Below, piece by piece: positions 1 to 8,593 of a stretch of DNA of 64,000 nucleotides (the stretch's first letter is position 1; every line of letters begins with the position of its first letter). The stretch is from AV80 sp035536995 (lineage in GTDB: Bacteria; Verrucomicrobiota; Verrucomicrobiia; Chthoniobacterales; UBA10450). The notes under the pieces are model-generated. The model was not told where the DNA came from and did not search any database. It saw only the letters and a list, made by a program, of their open reading frames with translations. The position numbers and the translations under genes are program-made. The stretch covers positions 22,702 to 86,701 of the forward strand of contig DATLNB010000007.1 in the NCBI GenBank assembly GCA_035536995.1, written 5' to 3'.

Positions 1-603
1 CCCATCGACGAGGACCAGGTCGAGCATCTCTGTCTGCGGAAACATCGACACCGTGCCGGCGGCGATCTGGCGGCAAAGGGCCTGATAGGCGCCGAGCAGA
101 AGCTGCTGGCCCGTCTGTCCACGAGCGTAGAAGGTGCGTGAGACCTGCGCGCCCCCGAACGATCGATTCGCAAGCAGCCCGCCGTATTCGCGCGCGAACG
201 GAACGCCCTGTTCGACGCACTGGTCGATGATCAAATTACTGACTTCGGCGAGCCGATAGACATTCGCCTCGCGAGCGCGAAAATCGCCGCCCTTGATCGT
301 GTCGTAAAAGAGACGGAAAACGCTGTCGCCGTCGTTCTGGTAATTTTTCGCGGCGTTAATTCCGCCCTGGGCAGCGATGGAATGAGCTCGCCGCGGACTG
401 TCCTGATAACAAAAGCACTTAACGTTGTAGCCGAGCTCTCCGAGAGTGGCCGCGGCTGAGCCACCAGCGAGTCCGCTACCGACGACAATTATCTCGAACT
501 TGCGCCGGTTGTTCGGAGCCACCAGGCGCGAGTGGTCTTTATGGCTGGCCCACTTTTGGGCGAGCGGTCCATGGGGAATGCGCGCATCGAGGGACCCGAT
601 CAT
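1..603 (-). CDS. sdhA: Succinate dehydrogenase / fumarate reductase flavoprotein subunit, partial
   Basis: Only the first 201 codons are present; the gene runs off the left edge of the window. The product oxidises succinate (or reduces fumarate) at a covalently bound FAD on the membrane-associated complex II. The N-terminal Rossmann dinucleotide motif GSGLAGGSAA lies at about residues 42-51. The FAD-attachment region RRAHSIAAQGGINAAKNY follows at about residues 70-87. Its ATG shares the bases ATGA with the stop codon of the upstream sdhC, so the two are translationally coupled. The order sdhC-sdhA is that of single-cytochrome complex II operons; sdhB is expected just beyond the window. Confidence 0.95.
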   Translation of the reverse strand, partial: MIGSLDARIPHGPLAQKWASHKDHSRLVAPNNRRKFEIIVVGSGLAGGSAAATLGELGYNVKCFCYQDSPRRAHSIAAQGGINAAKNYQNDGDSVFRLFYDTIKGGDFRAREANVYRLAEVSNLIIDQCVEQGVPFAREYGGLLANRSFGGAQVSRTFYARGQTGQQLLLGAYQALCRQIAAGTVSMFPQTEMLDLVLVDG

Positions 604-1295
604 AACTGCTGCGCCGGCTTTACGAGGTGGAGAAGAACGGCGACCGGGATCGAGGTGTACCCAGCAAAGATCAACCACGCGAAAACCCGACCCGCGGTGG
701 CCAGCCGAGGCGTCAGCTTCTGGTCATTCAGGCCGAGCGATTGGAAAAAGCTCGAAGTACCGTGGCTGAGATGGAGAGCGAGCAGAAACATCGCGACGAC
801 GTAGAAACCGGAGACGACGTAATTCTGGAACCCGTAAACCATCATGGAATAGACGTCGTAACGGTTGAGCGGATCCGCTTTCAGAAGGAGAAAGCGGGGA
901 TCGGTCACCCGAACGGTGAAGTGGGCGATGTGATAAAGAATAAAGGCCAGCACGATGAGCCCGCTCAACGCCATCGAGCGGGAAGCAAACGTGGCTTTTA
1001 CGTGCTCCTTTTTCTTGTAACCGGCCGGACGGGCCCGGCGATTATCGATGGCGAGACTGATGGTGAAGAAGATGTGGACCAGCACATTTATGAGGAGAAA
1101 CCCGCGGATCACCCACAGCACCGGACCGAGGTGCCGCAGTTTCTCGGCGTAAGCGTTGACCCATTCCGGGCCCAGGAAAATCTGGAGATTGCCGAGGAGA
1201 TGGCCGACGACGAAGGCGATCAAGACGACCCCGGTCAGCGCGACTATCATTTTTTTGCCGACCGAGGAGCGATAGAAGGAAGAGGATGCGGTCAC
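600..1295 (-). CDS. sdhC: Succinate dehydrogenase cytochrome b subunit
   Basis: This is the membrane anchor of complex II, which carries haem b and passes electrons to quinone. The product has about five hydrophobic segments and begins SSSFYRSSVGKK..ALTG, the usual N-terminus of the single-subunit b558-type SdhC. Candidate haem-ligand histidines include VGHLLGNL and LYHIAHF. I place the start at the GTG at 1295. An in-frame TTG at 1364 would add 23 residues, but it is itself the -35 box of a good promoter and the extra residues do not resemble the family. The stop overlaps the sdhA start by four bases. Confidence 0.9.
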   Translation of the reverse strand: MTASSSFYRSSVGKKMIVALTGVVLIAFVVGHLLGNLQIFLGPEWVNAYAEKLRHLGPVLWVIRGFLLINVLVHIFFTISLAIDNRRARPAGYKKKEHVKATFASRSMALSGLIVLAFILYHIAHFTVRVTDPRFLLLKADPLNRYDVYSMMVYGFQNYVVSGFYVVAMFLLALHLSHGTSSFFQSLGLNDQKLTPRLATAGRVFAWLIFAGYTSIPVAVLLHLVKPAQQL

Positions 1296-1336
1296 AAGCT
1301 TGGGACAGTCCAGGCGTTGGGCCGCTGGATGTTTTG

Positions 1337-1364
1337 AAATTAGAAGTCGTCCAAAGGGTGTCAA
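1337..1364 (-). promoter_or_regulatory. Predicted sigma70-type promoter of sdhCA
   Basis: On the minus strand TTGACA (1364-1359) is followed by a 16-base spacer and TAATTT (1342-1337). Transcription would start near 1330, leaving a leader of about 35 bases before the GTG at 1295. This is a pattern match only; the region lies upstream of a divergently placed gene pair. Confidence 0.5.
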
Positions 1365-1450
1365 GCATCCGCGGCCGGCTCGCGGCGAAGGATTGACGGT
1401 TGGATTGTTGACGATAAACTCGCGCCCGATTCCGCCCCAGATTCACGGCG

Positions 1451-3241
1451 ATGGGTGAAACGATGGCGAGATTTGTGAGCGACAATTCATCAGATGTTCG
1501 GCCCTGTCCTAGCTTTTTGCTGCGCGGCCCGCTGCTGGTTGCCGTGGCAGCTGCACTTCCAGCAATCGGAATCGTGATCCTGATCGCTCGTTACGGTGTC
1601 TCCATTCCGCTGCTCGACGATTGGGAGATGGTGCCGTTGGTCACCGACGCGCGGCAGGGCCGGTTGAGCTTCGCGGCAATATTCGAACAACAGCAGGAGG
1701 CCCGGACTGTTTTTCCAAAGTTTCTCTTCCTCGTTTTTGCGGTCGTAAAACACTGGGACGGGCGGGTGATCATGATGGTTTCGGTGCTGTTATGTTTTGT
1801 GACAGCGCTCGGCGTGTACCGGTTACTGCGTCGAACAGGCATTTCCTCCCGTGGTGCCGCAGTCGTTTTTCTGCTCGTTCTGCCTTTGATATTTTCGCCG
1901 GCGCAGCACGAGCTTTGGCTGCTGGCCTCCGGCGCTCCCTCCTTTGTTCCCGCGCTCTGCCTGGTCTGGGCTATGTGCGTTTTGACCGGAGATCGTTCGG
2001 TGCCAGCGAAGTTCTGGCTCTGCCTGGCCTTCACGGTCATCGCCAGCTTTACCCTGGCCAACGGACTCCTTCTCTGGGGCCTCACTTTTCCGGCCTTTTT
2101 TGCGATGAACCCCAGGCGCCGGGATTTGCGCTGGTTTTTCCTTTGGTGGGTGGCCTGCGGAATTTGCGCTGCTGCTTACTTCGCAGGTTTCAAACATCGC
2201 CCGGATCTGCCGGCCTTTGCCCCGCCAAAACCTCTCAGCGAATATCTCCACTACGTTGCCGTGTTTCTCGGCTCAGGTCTGGCGCGGTCCGGAAACAGCA
2301 AACCGCTTGCGGCTTCGACCATTGTCGGAGCGATCGCGTTAGCGGGTTACCTCGCGGCTCTCGGTTACTCCCTATTTCGGTGGCGCGACCGCGCTTACTG
2401 CGCGCGTGCCGTGCCCTGGCTAGCGGTTGCTTCTTTCTCCGTCGGAAGCGCCTGTCTCGCCGCCCTGGGCCGGATTGAGTGGGGCGTAGCGCAAGCCCTC
2501 GAATCCCGCTACGTGACTTTCTCTCTTTACTGTACCGTGGGCCTCGTCGCGCTGGCTGCGATTTTTTTGAAGCATTTTGTTGCCACGTTCCGAGGCAATG
2601 GGGCGCGCGTCGGTGCCCAGATCGGACTTGGAATCCTTGGAGTGGCGTATGTCGCCGTGCTGGCAACGTGCGCGTTCGCATCGATCCCGTTTTTCAAGTG
2701 GCGCTCGGCTACGGCGCGAATGGGTTACGGCGGCGTCCTCTTCAGTCAGGTGCTCGACACCTCGCGGGCAATCCAGGCGGGCAATTTTCCCCGGCCCTTT
2801 GAGGTCCAGCAACGCGCAAACGCGCTTGATCGCCTGCGAATGCTGCGAACCCCATTGATTCGGACCACCCGTATCAGTGAAATGCGGCGTTCCGATCTGA
2901 ACGATGAATCGGCCGGGTGGCTTGACGCGTTTCAGGTTCACGACGGAACCGGGTCAGCCTCAGGCTGGGCGGCTTTGCCCCGGCGGCCAGCGGATTGCGT
3001 CGTCCTTGCTTACCAGGACGGGGCGGGGGAATGGATCGCCTTTGCCGTATCCAGTGTGTTAGTGGCGCGGCCGGACGTAACCGCAAAGCTGGGTAACCGC
3101 GAATTTTTGTGGAGCGGTTGGCGCGCGGAATTTCCGGTGGCGGGCTTGCCCCGGGGGGCGCAGATCTCCGCGTGGGGTTTGGACGCGAAAGGCGCCAAAC
3201 TGCACCGGCTCAAGAGTGCGAGCGCGCTGCCAACGCTTTGA
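1451..3241 (+). CDS. GT-C-like multi-span membrane protein with C-terminal accessory domain (paralogue P1)
   Basis: This 596-residue inner-membrane protein has about 10-11 hydrophobic spans. It belongs to a four-member family in this window (the others are at 14143, 15970 and 28157). Directly after the first span it has RYGVSIPLLDDWE. An acidic pair in the first outer loop is the hallmark of GT-C glycosyltransferases, which use polyprenyl-phosphate sugars. Later shared motifs are FSPAQHELW, a GLLLWGLTFP span and RYVTFSLY. Residues from about 495 form a soluble domain (SGWAALP..RPDV..SGW..LPRG..ISAWGLDA) shared with the paralogues and with the double GT2 at 8586. This copy is the most diverged: its QHNEHR motif reads QQQEAR. 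Glycosyl transfer is inferred; no specific named family was recognised. The next gene encodes a secreted tandem-domain protein. Confidence 0.75.
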   Translation: MGETMARFVSDNSSDVRPCPSFLLRGPLLVAVAAALPAIGIVILIARYGVSIPLLDDWEMVPLVTDARQGRLSFAAIFEQQQEARTVFPKFLFLVFAVVKHWDGRVIMMVSVLLCFVTALGVYRLLRRTGISSRGAAVVFLLVLPLIFSPAQHELWLLASGAPSFVPALCLVWAMCVLTGDRSVPAKFWLCLAFTVIASFTLANGLLLWGLTFPAFFAMNPRRRDLRWFFLWWVACGICAAAYFAGFKHRPDLPAFAPPKPLSEYLHYVAVFLGSGLARSGNSKPLAASTIVGAIALAGYLAALGYSLFRWRDRAYCARAVPWLAVASFSVGSACLAALGRIEWGVAQALESRYVTFSLYCTVGLVALAAIFLKHFVATFRGNGARVGAQIGLGILGVAYVAVLATCAFASIPFFKWRSATARMGYGGVLFSQVLDTSRAIQAGNFPRPFEVQQRANALDRLRMLRTPLIRTTRISEMRRSDLNDESAGWLDAFQVHDGTGSASGWAALPRRPADCVVLAYQDGAGEWIAFAVSSVLVARPDVTAKLGNREFLWSGWRAEFPVAGLPRGAQISAWGLDAKGAKLHRLKSASALPTL

Positions 3242-3319
3242 TCGCGCAGAGCGAATTCCTTTTTTTGAAATCGCTGGACTTATTTCTGCTATCGCGTAAA
3301 ACACCGCGTGTTTCGTCGT

Positions 3320-4192
3320 ATGCTTTTCCTTAACCGTTCCGTTTGCTTTCGCGAAACAGCTCTCTGTCTCGCTCTGTTAGTCGGAGTTTCCAGTTTAGCC
3401 GGATCCTCGGCGCAGGCCCAGGCCCCGCCCACCATTCGCCTCGCCAACATCTCGACCCGGCTCGCCGTGGGCACAGGCAGTAACGTCCTGATCGGCGGGT
3501 TCATCATTACCGGTTCGCAGCCGAAGAAGCTGCTCATTCGCGGCCTCGGCCCGTCTCTCCCTGTCGTGGCAAATCTCGCGGATCCCCTCCTGGAACTGCA
3601 CGACTCGACCGGCGCGCTGACCGCAGCTACTGACAACTGGAGAGACACCCAGCAGGATGAGCTGAAAGAGACGACGATTCCGCCCCGAAACGATTACGAA
3701 TCCGGGATGGTGCAAACACTGCAGCCAGGGGCCTACACCGTTATCCTGTCGGGGAAAAATGCCACCGTCGGCGTCGGCCTAGTCGAAGTGTATGACCTGG
3801 ACGAGACGGTCGATTCGAAGCTGGCGAATATCGCGACGCGTGGATTTGTAAACGAAGGCGACGATGTTCTGATCGGCGGAACCATTATCCTCGGCAGCGG
3901 CACCACCGATGTATTGTTCCGTGCCATTGGCCCGTCGATCTCGTCGAGCGCTACGAACGCATTGCAAGACACGACCCTCGATCTTTTCAACGGCCAGGGG
4001 GCTCTGGTGGCGACGAACGACAACTGGCAGGACAGCCAAAAGGCCGAGATCGAAGCGAGCACGATCCCGCCTTCGGATCCGCGGGAAGCCGCCATTCTTC
4101 GTTCGCTTTCTCCCGGCAACTATACGGCAATCGTGCGAGGCAAGAACAACACCACCGGGGTGGGGTTGATCGAGGCTTACCAGATCAGGTAG
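3320..4192 (+). CDS. Secreted protein made of a tandem A-B pair of about 125-residue domains
   Basis: A signal peptide (MLFLNRS..., hydrophobic core, cleavage near SAQA) is followed by two homologous domains and nothing else. Domain A starts LANISTRLAVGT and domain B starts LANIATRGFVNEGD. Both contain VLIGG.II, I/FRA/GLGPS(L/I), a DNW motif, a PG.YT segment and end VG(L)(V/I)E.Y. The pattern of alternating short hydrophobic stretches suggests beta-sandwiches. The same A-B pair ends the beta-helix protein at 11130. I use the ATG at 3320; a GTG at 3308 would add four residues. The stop is six bases before the next gene, so the two are probably cotranscribed. The function is unknown; a surface-anchoring, sorting or glycan-acceptor role is a guess from context. 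Confidence 0.8.
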   Translation: MLFLNRSVCFRETALCLALLVGVSSLAGSSAQAQAPPTIRLANISTRLAVGTGSNVLIGGFIITGSQPKKLLIRGLGPSLPVVANLADPLLELHDSTGALTAATDNWRDTQQDELKETTIPPRNDYESGMVQTLQPGAYTVILSGKNATVGVGLVEVYDLDETVDSKLANIATRGFVNEGDDVLIGGTIILGSGTTDVLFRAIGPSISSSATNALQDTTLDLFNGQGALVATNDNWQDSQKAEIEASTIPPSDPREAAILRSLSPGNYTAIVRGKNNTTGVGLIEAYQIR

Positions 4193-4198
4193 ACGGCC

Positions 4199-6574
4199 AT
4201 GCGATCCTTTACTCAAACATTAGTAATCGGAGCGGTGGTAGCTCTCGTCCTGGGAGGCAATGGAGTAGCGCGGGCGCAGGTGAACGGTAACCGAACCATC
4301 AGCGCCCCAGCTCTAGGGAGTATGCTGTCGGTAAGTACCTCAAGCCAGTTTGCCGGGGCGGTTTCGTCCATCAAGTGGGGCGATAAAGAGTTTATCAACA
4401 ACTGGGATCATGGCCGTCAGTTGCAGCTGAACTCACAGTTCTTCAATCGCTTTATCTGCTACAACCCATATGAGGCTGGCAGTTTTAATGACGGCAGGGG
4501 TCCGACGTCGACGAGCAAGCTGCTATCTATGACCAACACCAGCACCAGTCTGGACGCGACGACCCAGATGGCATGGTACTACGACAAGTACTTGGAGAGC
4601 GACAAACCGGAAGACTACTGCGGCGATCCTTCTCAATGGCTGCCGGTCAACAAGCCCTACACCACTCCTTTGTCTGACTATAAAGTCCGCAAGACTGTTA
4701 CGATTGGCTACAAAGGCATTCCTAACGTGATTGAGTATCTCGTTGAGCAGGCCGTCCCTGAAGCAGTTCGTGAGGGAATGAACAATGTCACGGCCGTGGT
4801 GAATTATGAGTTTTCGTCGCTCCGTTCGTGGGATGTTGTCTCCAAGGATTACCGGAATGTCCGTGCCCTGGCCGGAGTAGACGACCGTATCAAGGTCGTG
4901 TCGACGGCCGACGGGAACCATGCAATGGGATGGTACGCTCCCGAGTTACATCAACCATATGCGGATGTAGGAGTGGTGAACTGGTGGTTCATAGTTCCGC
5001 CGAACCCCTTTTACCGAGATCCCAACGACCCCAGCAAGTTAGACCTGGACTTTGCCTGTGTGCATTTTGGCAGTGTTAACCGTTATGACAGCTTCGGCCC
5101 CGGGACCACGCATGATCGCGCTTACCTGGTGATCGGAAATCTGGAGCAAGTAAGGCAAGGACTGGCCCTGGTTCATTCACAGTTCACCAGCCTGGATCCG
5201 GAGGTTTTTAACTGGCGCGACTATCTCTCGATGCATGGGCTGGGTTTCCTGGTGACTCCCGAGGCTGCGCAGAACCACTGGCTCAGCCAGGGCATCGTCC
5301 AGCCGTTGCGCGGATCGCGCACCTTCTCACCAACGCAATATCTTCAGATGAATCCCGACCTGGGGCTCGGACAATCGGATTATCTCGGGGCCATCGCGCA
5401 CTACGTTAACACGGGCCGCGACGAAGGCCGGGGAACGACGGTTCGGCCGGCCGCTGGGATGCAGCACCTCGTAACGCTGGAAAACGGCTACGCCACTGCT
5501 TCGGGGCAGAATTCCTCTGCCCAGCTTGGCAATGGGGACACCGCGCCGTCCGGGCCGACTACTGTAGCCCACGGCGGCCGGTTAACTGAGGTGGCGGCAG
5601 GCGACTACGCTTCTCTGGGAGTGAAGCCCGATGGCAGTGTCTGGGCGTGGGGCTCGAACCAGTATGGAATAAGGGGCGATGGGGGCACGGGCGGGATAAT
5701 CGCCGAGCCTGTCGCGGTCCCGGGGATCCAGGCATCGACCCCTTCGCGGGTGGGCATTCATGCTCTCGCAGTCGGCACTGCATGTTATGCCGTCATTGAC
5801 CCGAACGGCCAGGTCTGGACCTGGGGATCAAACTGGAATGGCCGCCTCGGTGACGGAACGACGGCAGACCGGTACTTGGCGGCGCGGGTAAAGAAGAGCG
5901 CCAACCCTAATGATTATCTCACTGGAGTTGTCTCGATCGCGATAGGCGGCGGGATAATGGCGGCGGTCGATGCTGACGGCACGGTCTGGACCTGGGGCGC
6001 CGGAGCGAACGGTGCGCTCGGCAACGGTTCTACTGAAGATAGCAGCTACGCCGTGCAAGTCTTGCAGGGAGGAAATAACAACACGACCACTCCGTTGGTT
6101 GGGATCACTCAGGTCGCCTGCGGTTCCTCCGGCTTTTGTATTGCCCTGGCTAGATACGGCCAGGTCTTCGGCTGGGGCAACAACGACTTTTCGCAGCTGG
6201 GCATTGCACCGGGAGGCGCATTATCGATCGCCACACCCATCGCGGTAGGCCCCGGTAATATAGACATGATTGCTGCGGGAGGAGCGCACGGCCTCGCTCG
6301 AAGCGCGAGCGACGGACAAGTGTACGGATGGGGTTACAACGGCTATGGCCAGCTCGGGGCCGGCTTTGCCAGCGTGGCGCAATATCCTCCAATTCCCATG
6401 AGTGCCGGTCCGGACGGCATGAACGACGTCGTGGATCTTGCGGCCTGTTCGAACTTCAGTGTGATGGTGCGATCCAGCGATCGCGCTGTGTTCGTTGCCG
6501 GAGATGACCAGTCGGGCCAATTCGGCAGCAATGGGACCGGGTCGACTCAATATCTGCCGATTCGGAGTCGTTGA
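4199..6574 (+). CDS. Secreted RCC1-type beta-propeller protein with unknown N-terminal domain
   Basis: This 791-residue exported protein has a signal peptide ending near GVARAQ. Residues about 30-370 form an aromatic-rich domain I do not recognise (DKEFINNWDHGRQLQLNSQ, NWWFIVPPNPFYRDP). Residues about 380-420 contain a YLQMNPDL...AIAHYVNTGRDEGR module, a short element seen in bacterial surface proteins. The C-terminal half has seven RCC1-type repeats, for example VWAWGSN.YG, VWTWGSNWNGRLGDG, VWTWGAGANGALGNG, VFGWGNNDFSQLG and VYGWGYNGYGQLGAG. Seven is the number needed to close one propeller. A cell-surface binding role is likely; the ligand is unknown. It follows the tandem-domain gene by six bases. 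Confidence 0.85.
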   Translation: MRSFTQTLVIGAVVALVLGGNGVARAQVNGNRTISAPALGSMLSVSTSSQFAGAVSSIKWGDKEFINNWDHGRQLQLNSQFFNRFICYNPYEAGSFNDGRGPTSTSKLLSMTNTSTSLDATTQMAWYYDKYLESDKPEDYCGDPSQWLPVNKPYTTPLSDYKVRKTVTIGYKGIPNVIEYLVEQAVPEAVREGMNNVTAVVNYEFSSLRSWDVVSKDYRNVRALAGVDDRIKVVSTADGNHAMGWYAPELHQPYADVGVVNWWFIVPPNPFYRDPNDPSKLDLDFACVHFGSVNRYDSFGPGTTHDRAYLVIGNLEQVRQGLALVHSQFTSLDPEVFNWRDYLSMHGLGFLVTPEAAQNHWLSQGIVQPLRGSRTFSPTQYLQMNPDLGLGQSDYLGAIAHYVNTGRDEGRGTTVRPAAGMQHLVTLENGYATASGQNSSAQLGNGDTAPSGPTTVAHGGRLTEVAAGDYASLGVKPDGSVWAWGSNQYGIRGDGGTGGIIAEPVAVPGIQASTPSRVGIHALAVGTACYAVIDPNGQVWTWGSNWNGRLGDGTTADRYLAARVKKSANPNDYLTGVVSIAIGGGIMAAVDADGTVWTWGAGANGALGNGSTEDSSYAVQVLQGGNNNTTTPLVGITQVACGSSGFCIALARYGQVFGWGNNDFSQLGIAPGGALSIATPIAVGPGNIDMIAAGGAHGLARSASDGQVYGWGYNGYGQLGAGFASVAQYPPIPMSAGPDGMNDVVDLAACSNFSVMVRSSDRAVFVAGDDQSGQFGSNGTGSTQYLPIRSR

Positions 6575-6597
6575 GCGTTAGGTTGGCAGGAAATGAT

Positions 6598-6614
6598 GAC
6601 GCGGTCGACGCGTC
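6598..6614. terminator. Small GC-rich hairpin between convergent genes
   Basis: GACGCG and CGCGTC flank a five-base loop, giving a six-base-pair stem between the plus-strand RCC1 gene and the minus-strand methyltransferase. There is no T-run on either side, so it is a weak terminator candidate. Confidence 0.25.
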
Positions 6615-6629
6615 TTGAAGTAAAACTGT

Positions 6630-7424
6630 TTAGCCGGCCACTTTCCTAATGATGGTCTGAAGCGAGACCACCTTACGAAACGGAAACTCGGAGTAGGCGC
6701 GACCACCGCGCCAATAATGGTGACCCTGCGGTGAGAGGAAGAATGTTTCTACGTCGGACCGAACACGTTCCAGAAGCTCAGCGAAGGATACGTCCGAAGG
6801 GACCCCGCTGATTTGGGTTTGGGCATCGAAGATTCTCGGAGCCTGTTCCCGGTCGTAGGCGTCTCCGTGCCCTTGCAGGATGAAATCGAAACAGTGAATT
6901 GAAGCGCCGCCGGGCGCTAACAATTCCGAAATGCCGTTAAAGCAAACGGCCAGTGCATCCGGTGGGATGTGTTCCAGAACCGAGATCGAGAAGATGGCGT
7001 CAAATGATCCAGGAGCCAGGCCGGGCAAGCCTGGGCGAAGATATTCGCGCACGATTTTCACCTTTGGGTATTGGACGACGTAGCGCTCGAAGTCGGTCGG
7101 ACCGTTGCCGAATCCGTCGTAAGGATCCACCAGGGTGACGTCGTAGCCCAATTCCTCGAGGAGCCCGCTCACGATTGGTTCTCCGCCGCCAATCTCGAGA
7201 AGGCGCGCCGGTGGAGGGACATTCGCCAGGATTGCTTTTGCGGCCCAGGGCCGTTGCACGTTTTTGAGGTCGCCGTCCAGCGGGGTAATCAACCGAAGTT
7301 CGTCCAGGCTTTCACAGTAGTCGGCCACCGTGGCATAAGATGCGCCCGGGCCGGGCCCGGATTCGGAAAAACGCGACAGGATTTGCGCCCGATGAGCTGG
7401 ACTATTGATGCGATGGATAGACAT
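6630..7424 (-). CDS. SAM-dependent methyltransferase (class I)
   Basis: The 264-residue product has a class I methyltransferase core. Motif I reads LLEIGGGEPIVSGLLEELGY, followed by the acidic VTLVDPYDG (motif II) and SFDAIFSISVLEHIPPDAL (post-II region, the usual FDxIxxxxVLEH pattern). It resembles methyltransferases found in glycan biosynthesis loci, which modify sugars or cap chains. Its ATG shares one base with the TGA stop of the upstream GT4 (TGATG), so it is the last gene of the minus-strand glycan run. The substrate cannot be read from the sequence. Confidence 0.8.
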   Translation of the reverse strand: MSIHRINSPAHRAQILSRFSESGPGPGASYATVADYCESLDELRLITPLDGDLKNVQRPWAAKAILANVPPPARLLEIGGGEPIVSGLLEELGYDVTLVDPYDGFGNGPTDFERYVVQYPKVKIVREYLRPGLPGLAPGSFDAIFSISVLEHIPPDALAVCFNGISELLAPGGASIHCFDFILQGHGDAYDREQAPRIFDAQTQISGVPSDVSFAELLERVRSDVETFFLSPQGHHYWRGGRAYSEFPFRKVVSLQTIIRKVAG

Positions 7425-8593
7425 CAGTTCGGTTTCGTCCCATTGGGGCAGTTTTTCTCGTAAAAGTCCACCAGCGCATGGGTATTTTTAGTCCAGTCGA
7501 AATGTTCGCGAGCAAACCTTCCGGCACCGGCGGCCAGGCGTTCGCTCTGCGCGGTGTCGGCCCGCAATTGCAAAACAGAATCGACAATGCCAAGTGCGTC
7601 CACGTTATCGAGCACCCAGGCCTCTTCGCCGTGGCGGACAAAGCGCCCTACGTTTGTCCGCGGCAGGACTACCGGCCGGCCCATGGCGAAGAACTCGGGA
7701 AGCTTACCCGGGAGGCGAAACTCATTGAAAGGATCGTCCGCCCCGGGCTGGACCAGAACGTCCGCCAAACTCAGGAGCGCAGGAATATCTTGGTAGGAGA
7801 CATAGCCGAGCTCGATCGAAACGCGGTAAGCCCATTCTTCATCCGGTCCGAGGTAGGAACAGAAGTCGCGGCCGGTTCGGATAAGTCTGGCGGGCGTGCC
7901 CTCGCGGTCGAGGATGGCCGCCGCGAGATACAGGCTGCGGACGTCGCGTCCGTTCGCGGAATGGACATTGCCAGTGTAACAGAGGACTACAGTGCCTTCG
8001 GCGATCCCAAGTTGTTCGAGCAAGTGCGCGTCGCGCGGCCGCGGATAAAAGAGATCATGAGTAGCGCCAGGCCACAGAATAAGTGTTGGTACTTCGGCCG
8101 GAACGAACTGCTCGAGCCGATCCATGATCATTGTCACCCCTTTGGCTGAGGAAAGAAAAGCCCGATAATGACGCGGATGCGAGAGGTTCCCTGGGATCTC
8201 GAGATAGCGCGAGCGGGCGAGCTCCTCGAAGGAGATCCCGACGTTGACCTCCAGGATGTGTTCCTCGTTGTCCTCGAGGTGAATGAAGAGCGCGAAGTCC
8301 GAAAAGCCGGCCAGTTTTTCGCAAAAGAGCCGGACGTTTTCGCGCGGTGTCCAGGCATGGACAATGTCCGGCGCCTGGCCGTTGGCGAAGACGTGGGTCC
8401 AATCGCCGTCCACCCGATCGAACCGGTGGACAGAGTAGCTTTGTTCACCTAGCCCGGCGCCGTGGTCGACGTCATGGGGGATGGCAACGGCGACGGAATG
8501 CCTCATGCCGGCAAGCTGGTTGGCGAAGTTATGAACGTGGACCGCGCTGTTTGCGCTAAAGTCGTGGTAAAGAACAAAGAGGATGTTACTCAC
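7424..8593 (-). CDS. Glycosyltransferase family 4-type protein
   Basis: This is a GT-B fold glycosyltransferase of about 389 residues. The N-terminus ILFVLYHDFSANSAVHVHNFANQL is the donor/acceptor loop pattern of GT4-like enzymes. The C-terminal half has VVLCYTGNVHSANGRDVRSL, then LADVLVQPGADDPFNEFRLPGKLPEFFAMGRPVV, whose FNEFRLPGK..EF.A.GRPV region matches the GT4 nucleotide-sugar binding E-x7-E segment. I choose the GTG at 8593 because it overlaps the TAA of the upstream gene (GTGAGTAA). A start at 8623 would add ten atypical residues. It is cytoplasmic and probably extends a lipid-linked glycan; sugar specificity is unknown. Confidence 0.82.
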   Translation of the reverse strand: MSNILFVLYHDFSANSAVHVHNFANQLAGMRHSVAVAIPHDVDHGAGLGEQSYSVHRFDRVDGDWTHVFANGQAPDIVHAWTPRENVRLFCEKLAGFSDFALFIHLEDNEEHILEVNVGISFEELARSRYLEIPGNLSHPRHYRAFLSSAKGVTMIMDRLEQFVPAEVPTLILWPGATHDLFYPRPRDAHLLEQLGIAEGTVVLCYTGNVHSANGRDVRSLYLAAAILDREGTPARLIRTGRDFCSYLGPDEEWAYRVSIELGYVSYQDIPALLSLADVLVQPGADDPFNEFRLPGKLPEFFAMGRPVVLPRTNVGRFVRHGEEAWVLDNVDALGIVDSVLQLRADTAQSERLAAGAGRFAREHFDWTKNTHALVDFYEKNCPNGTKPN

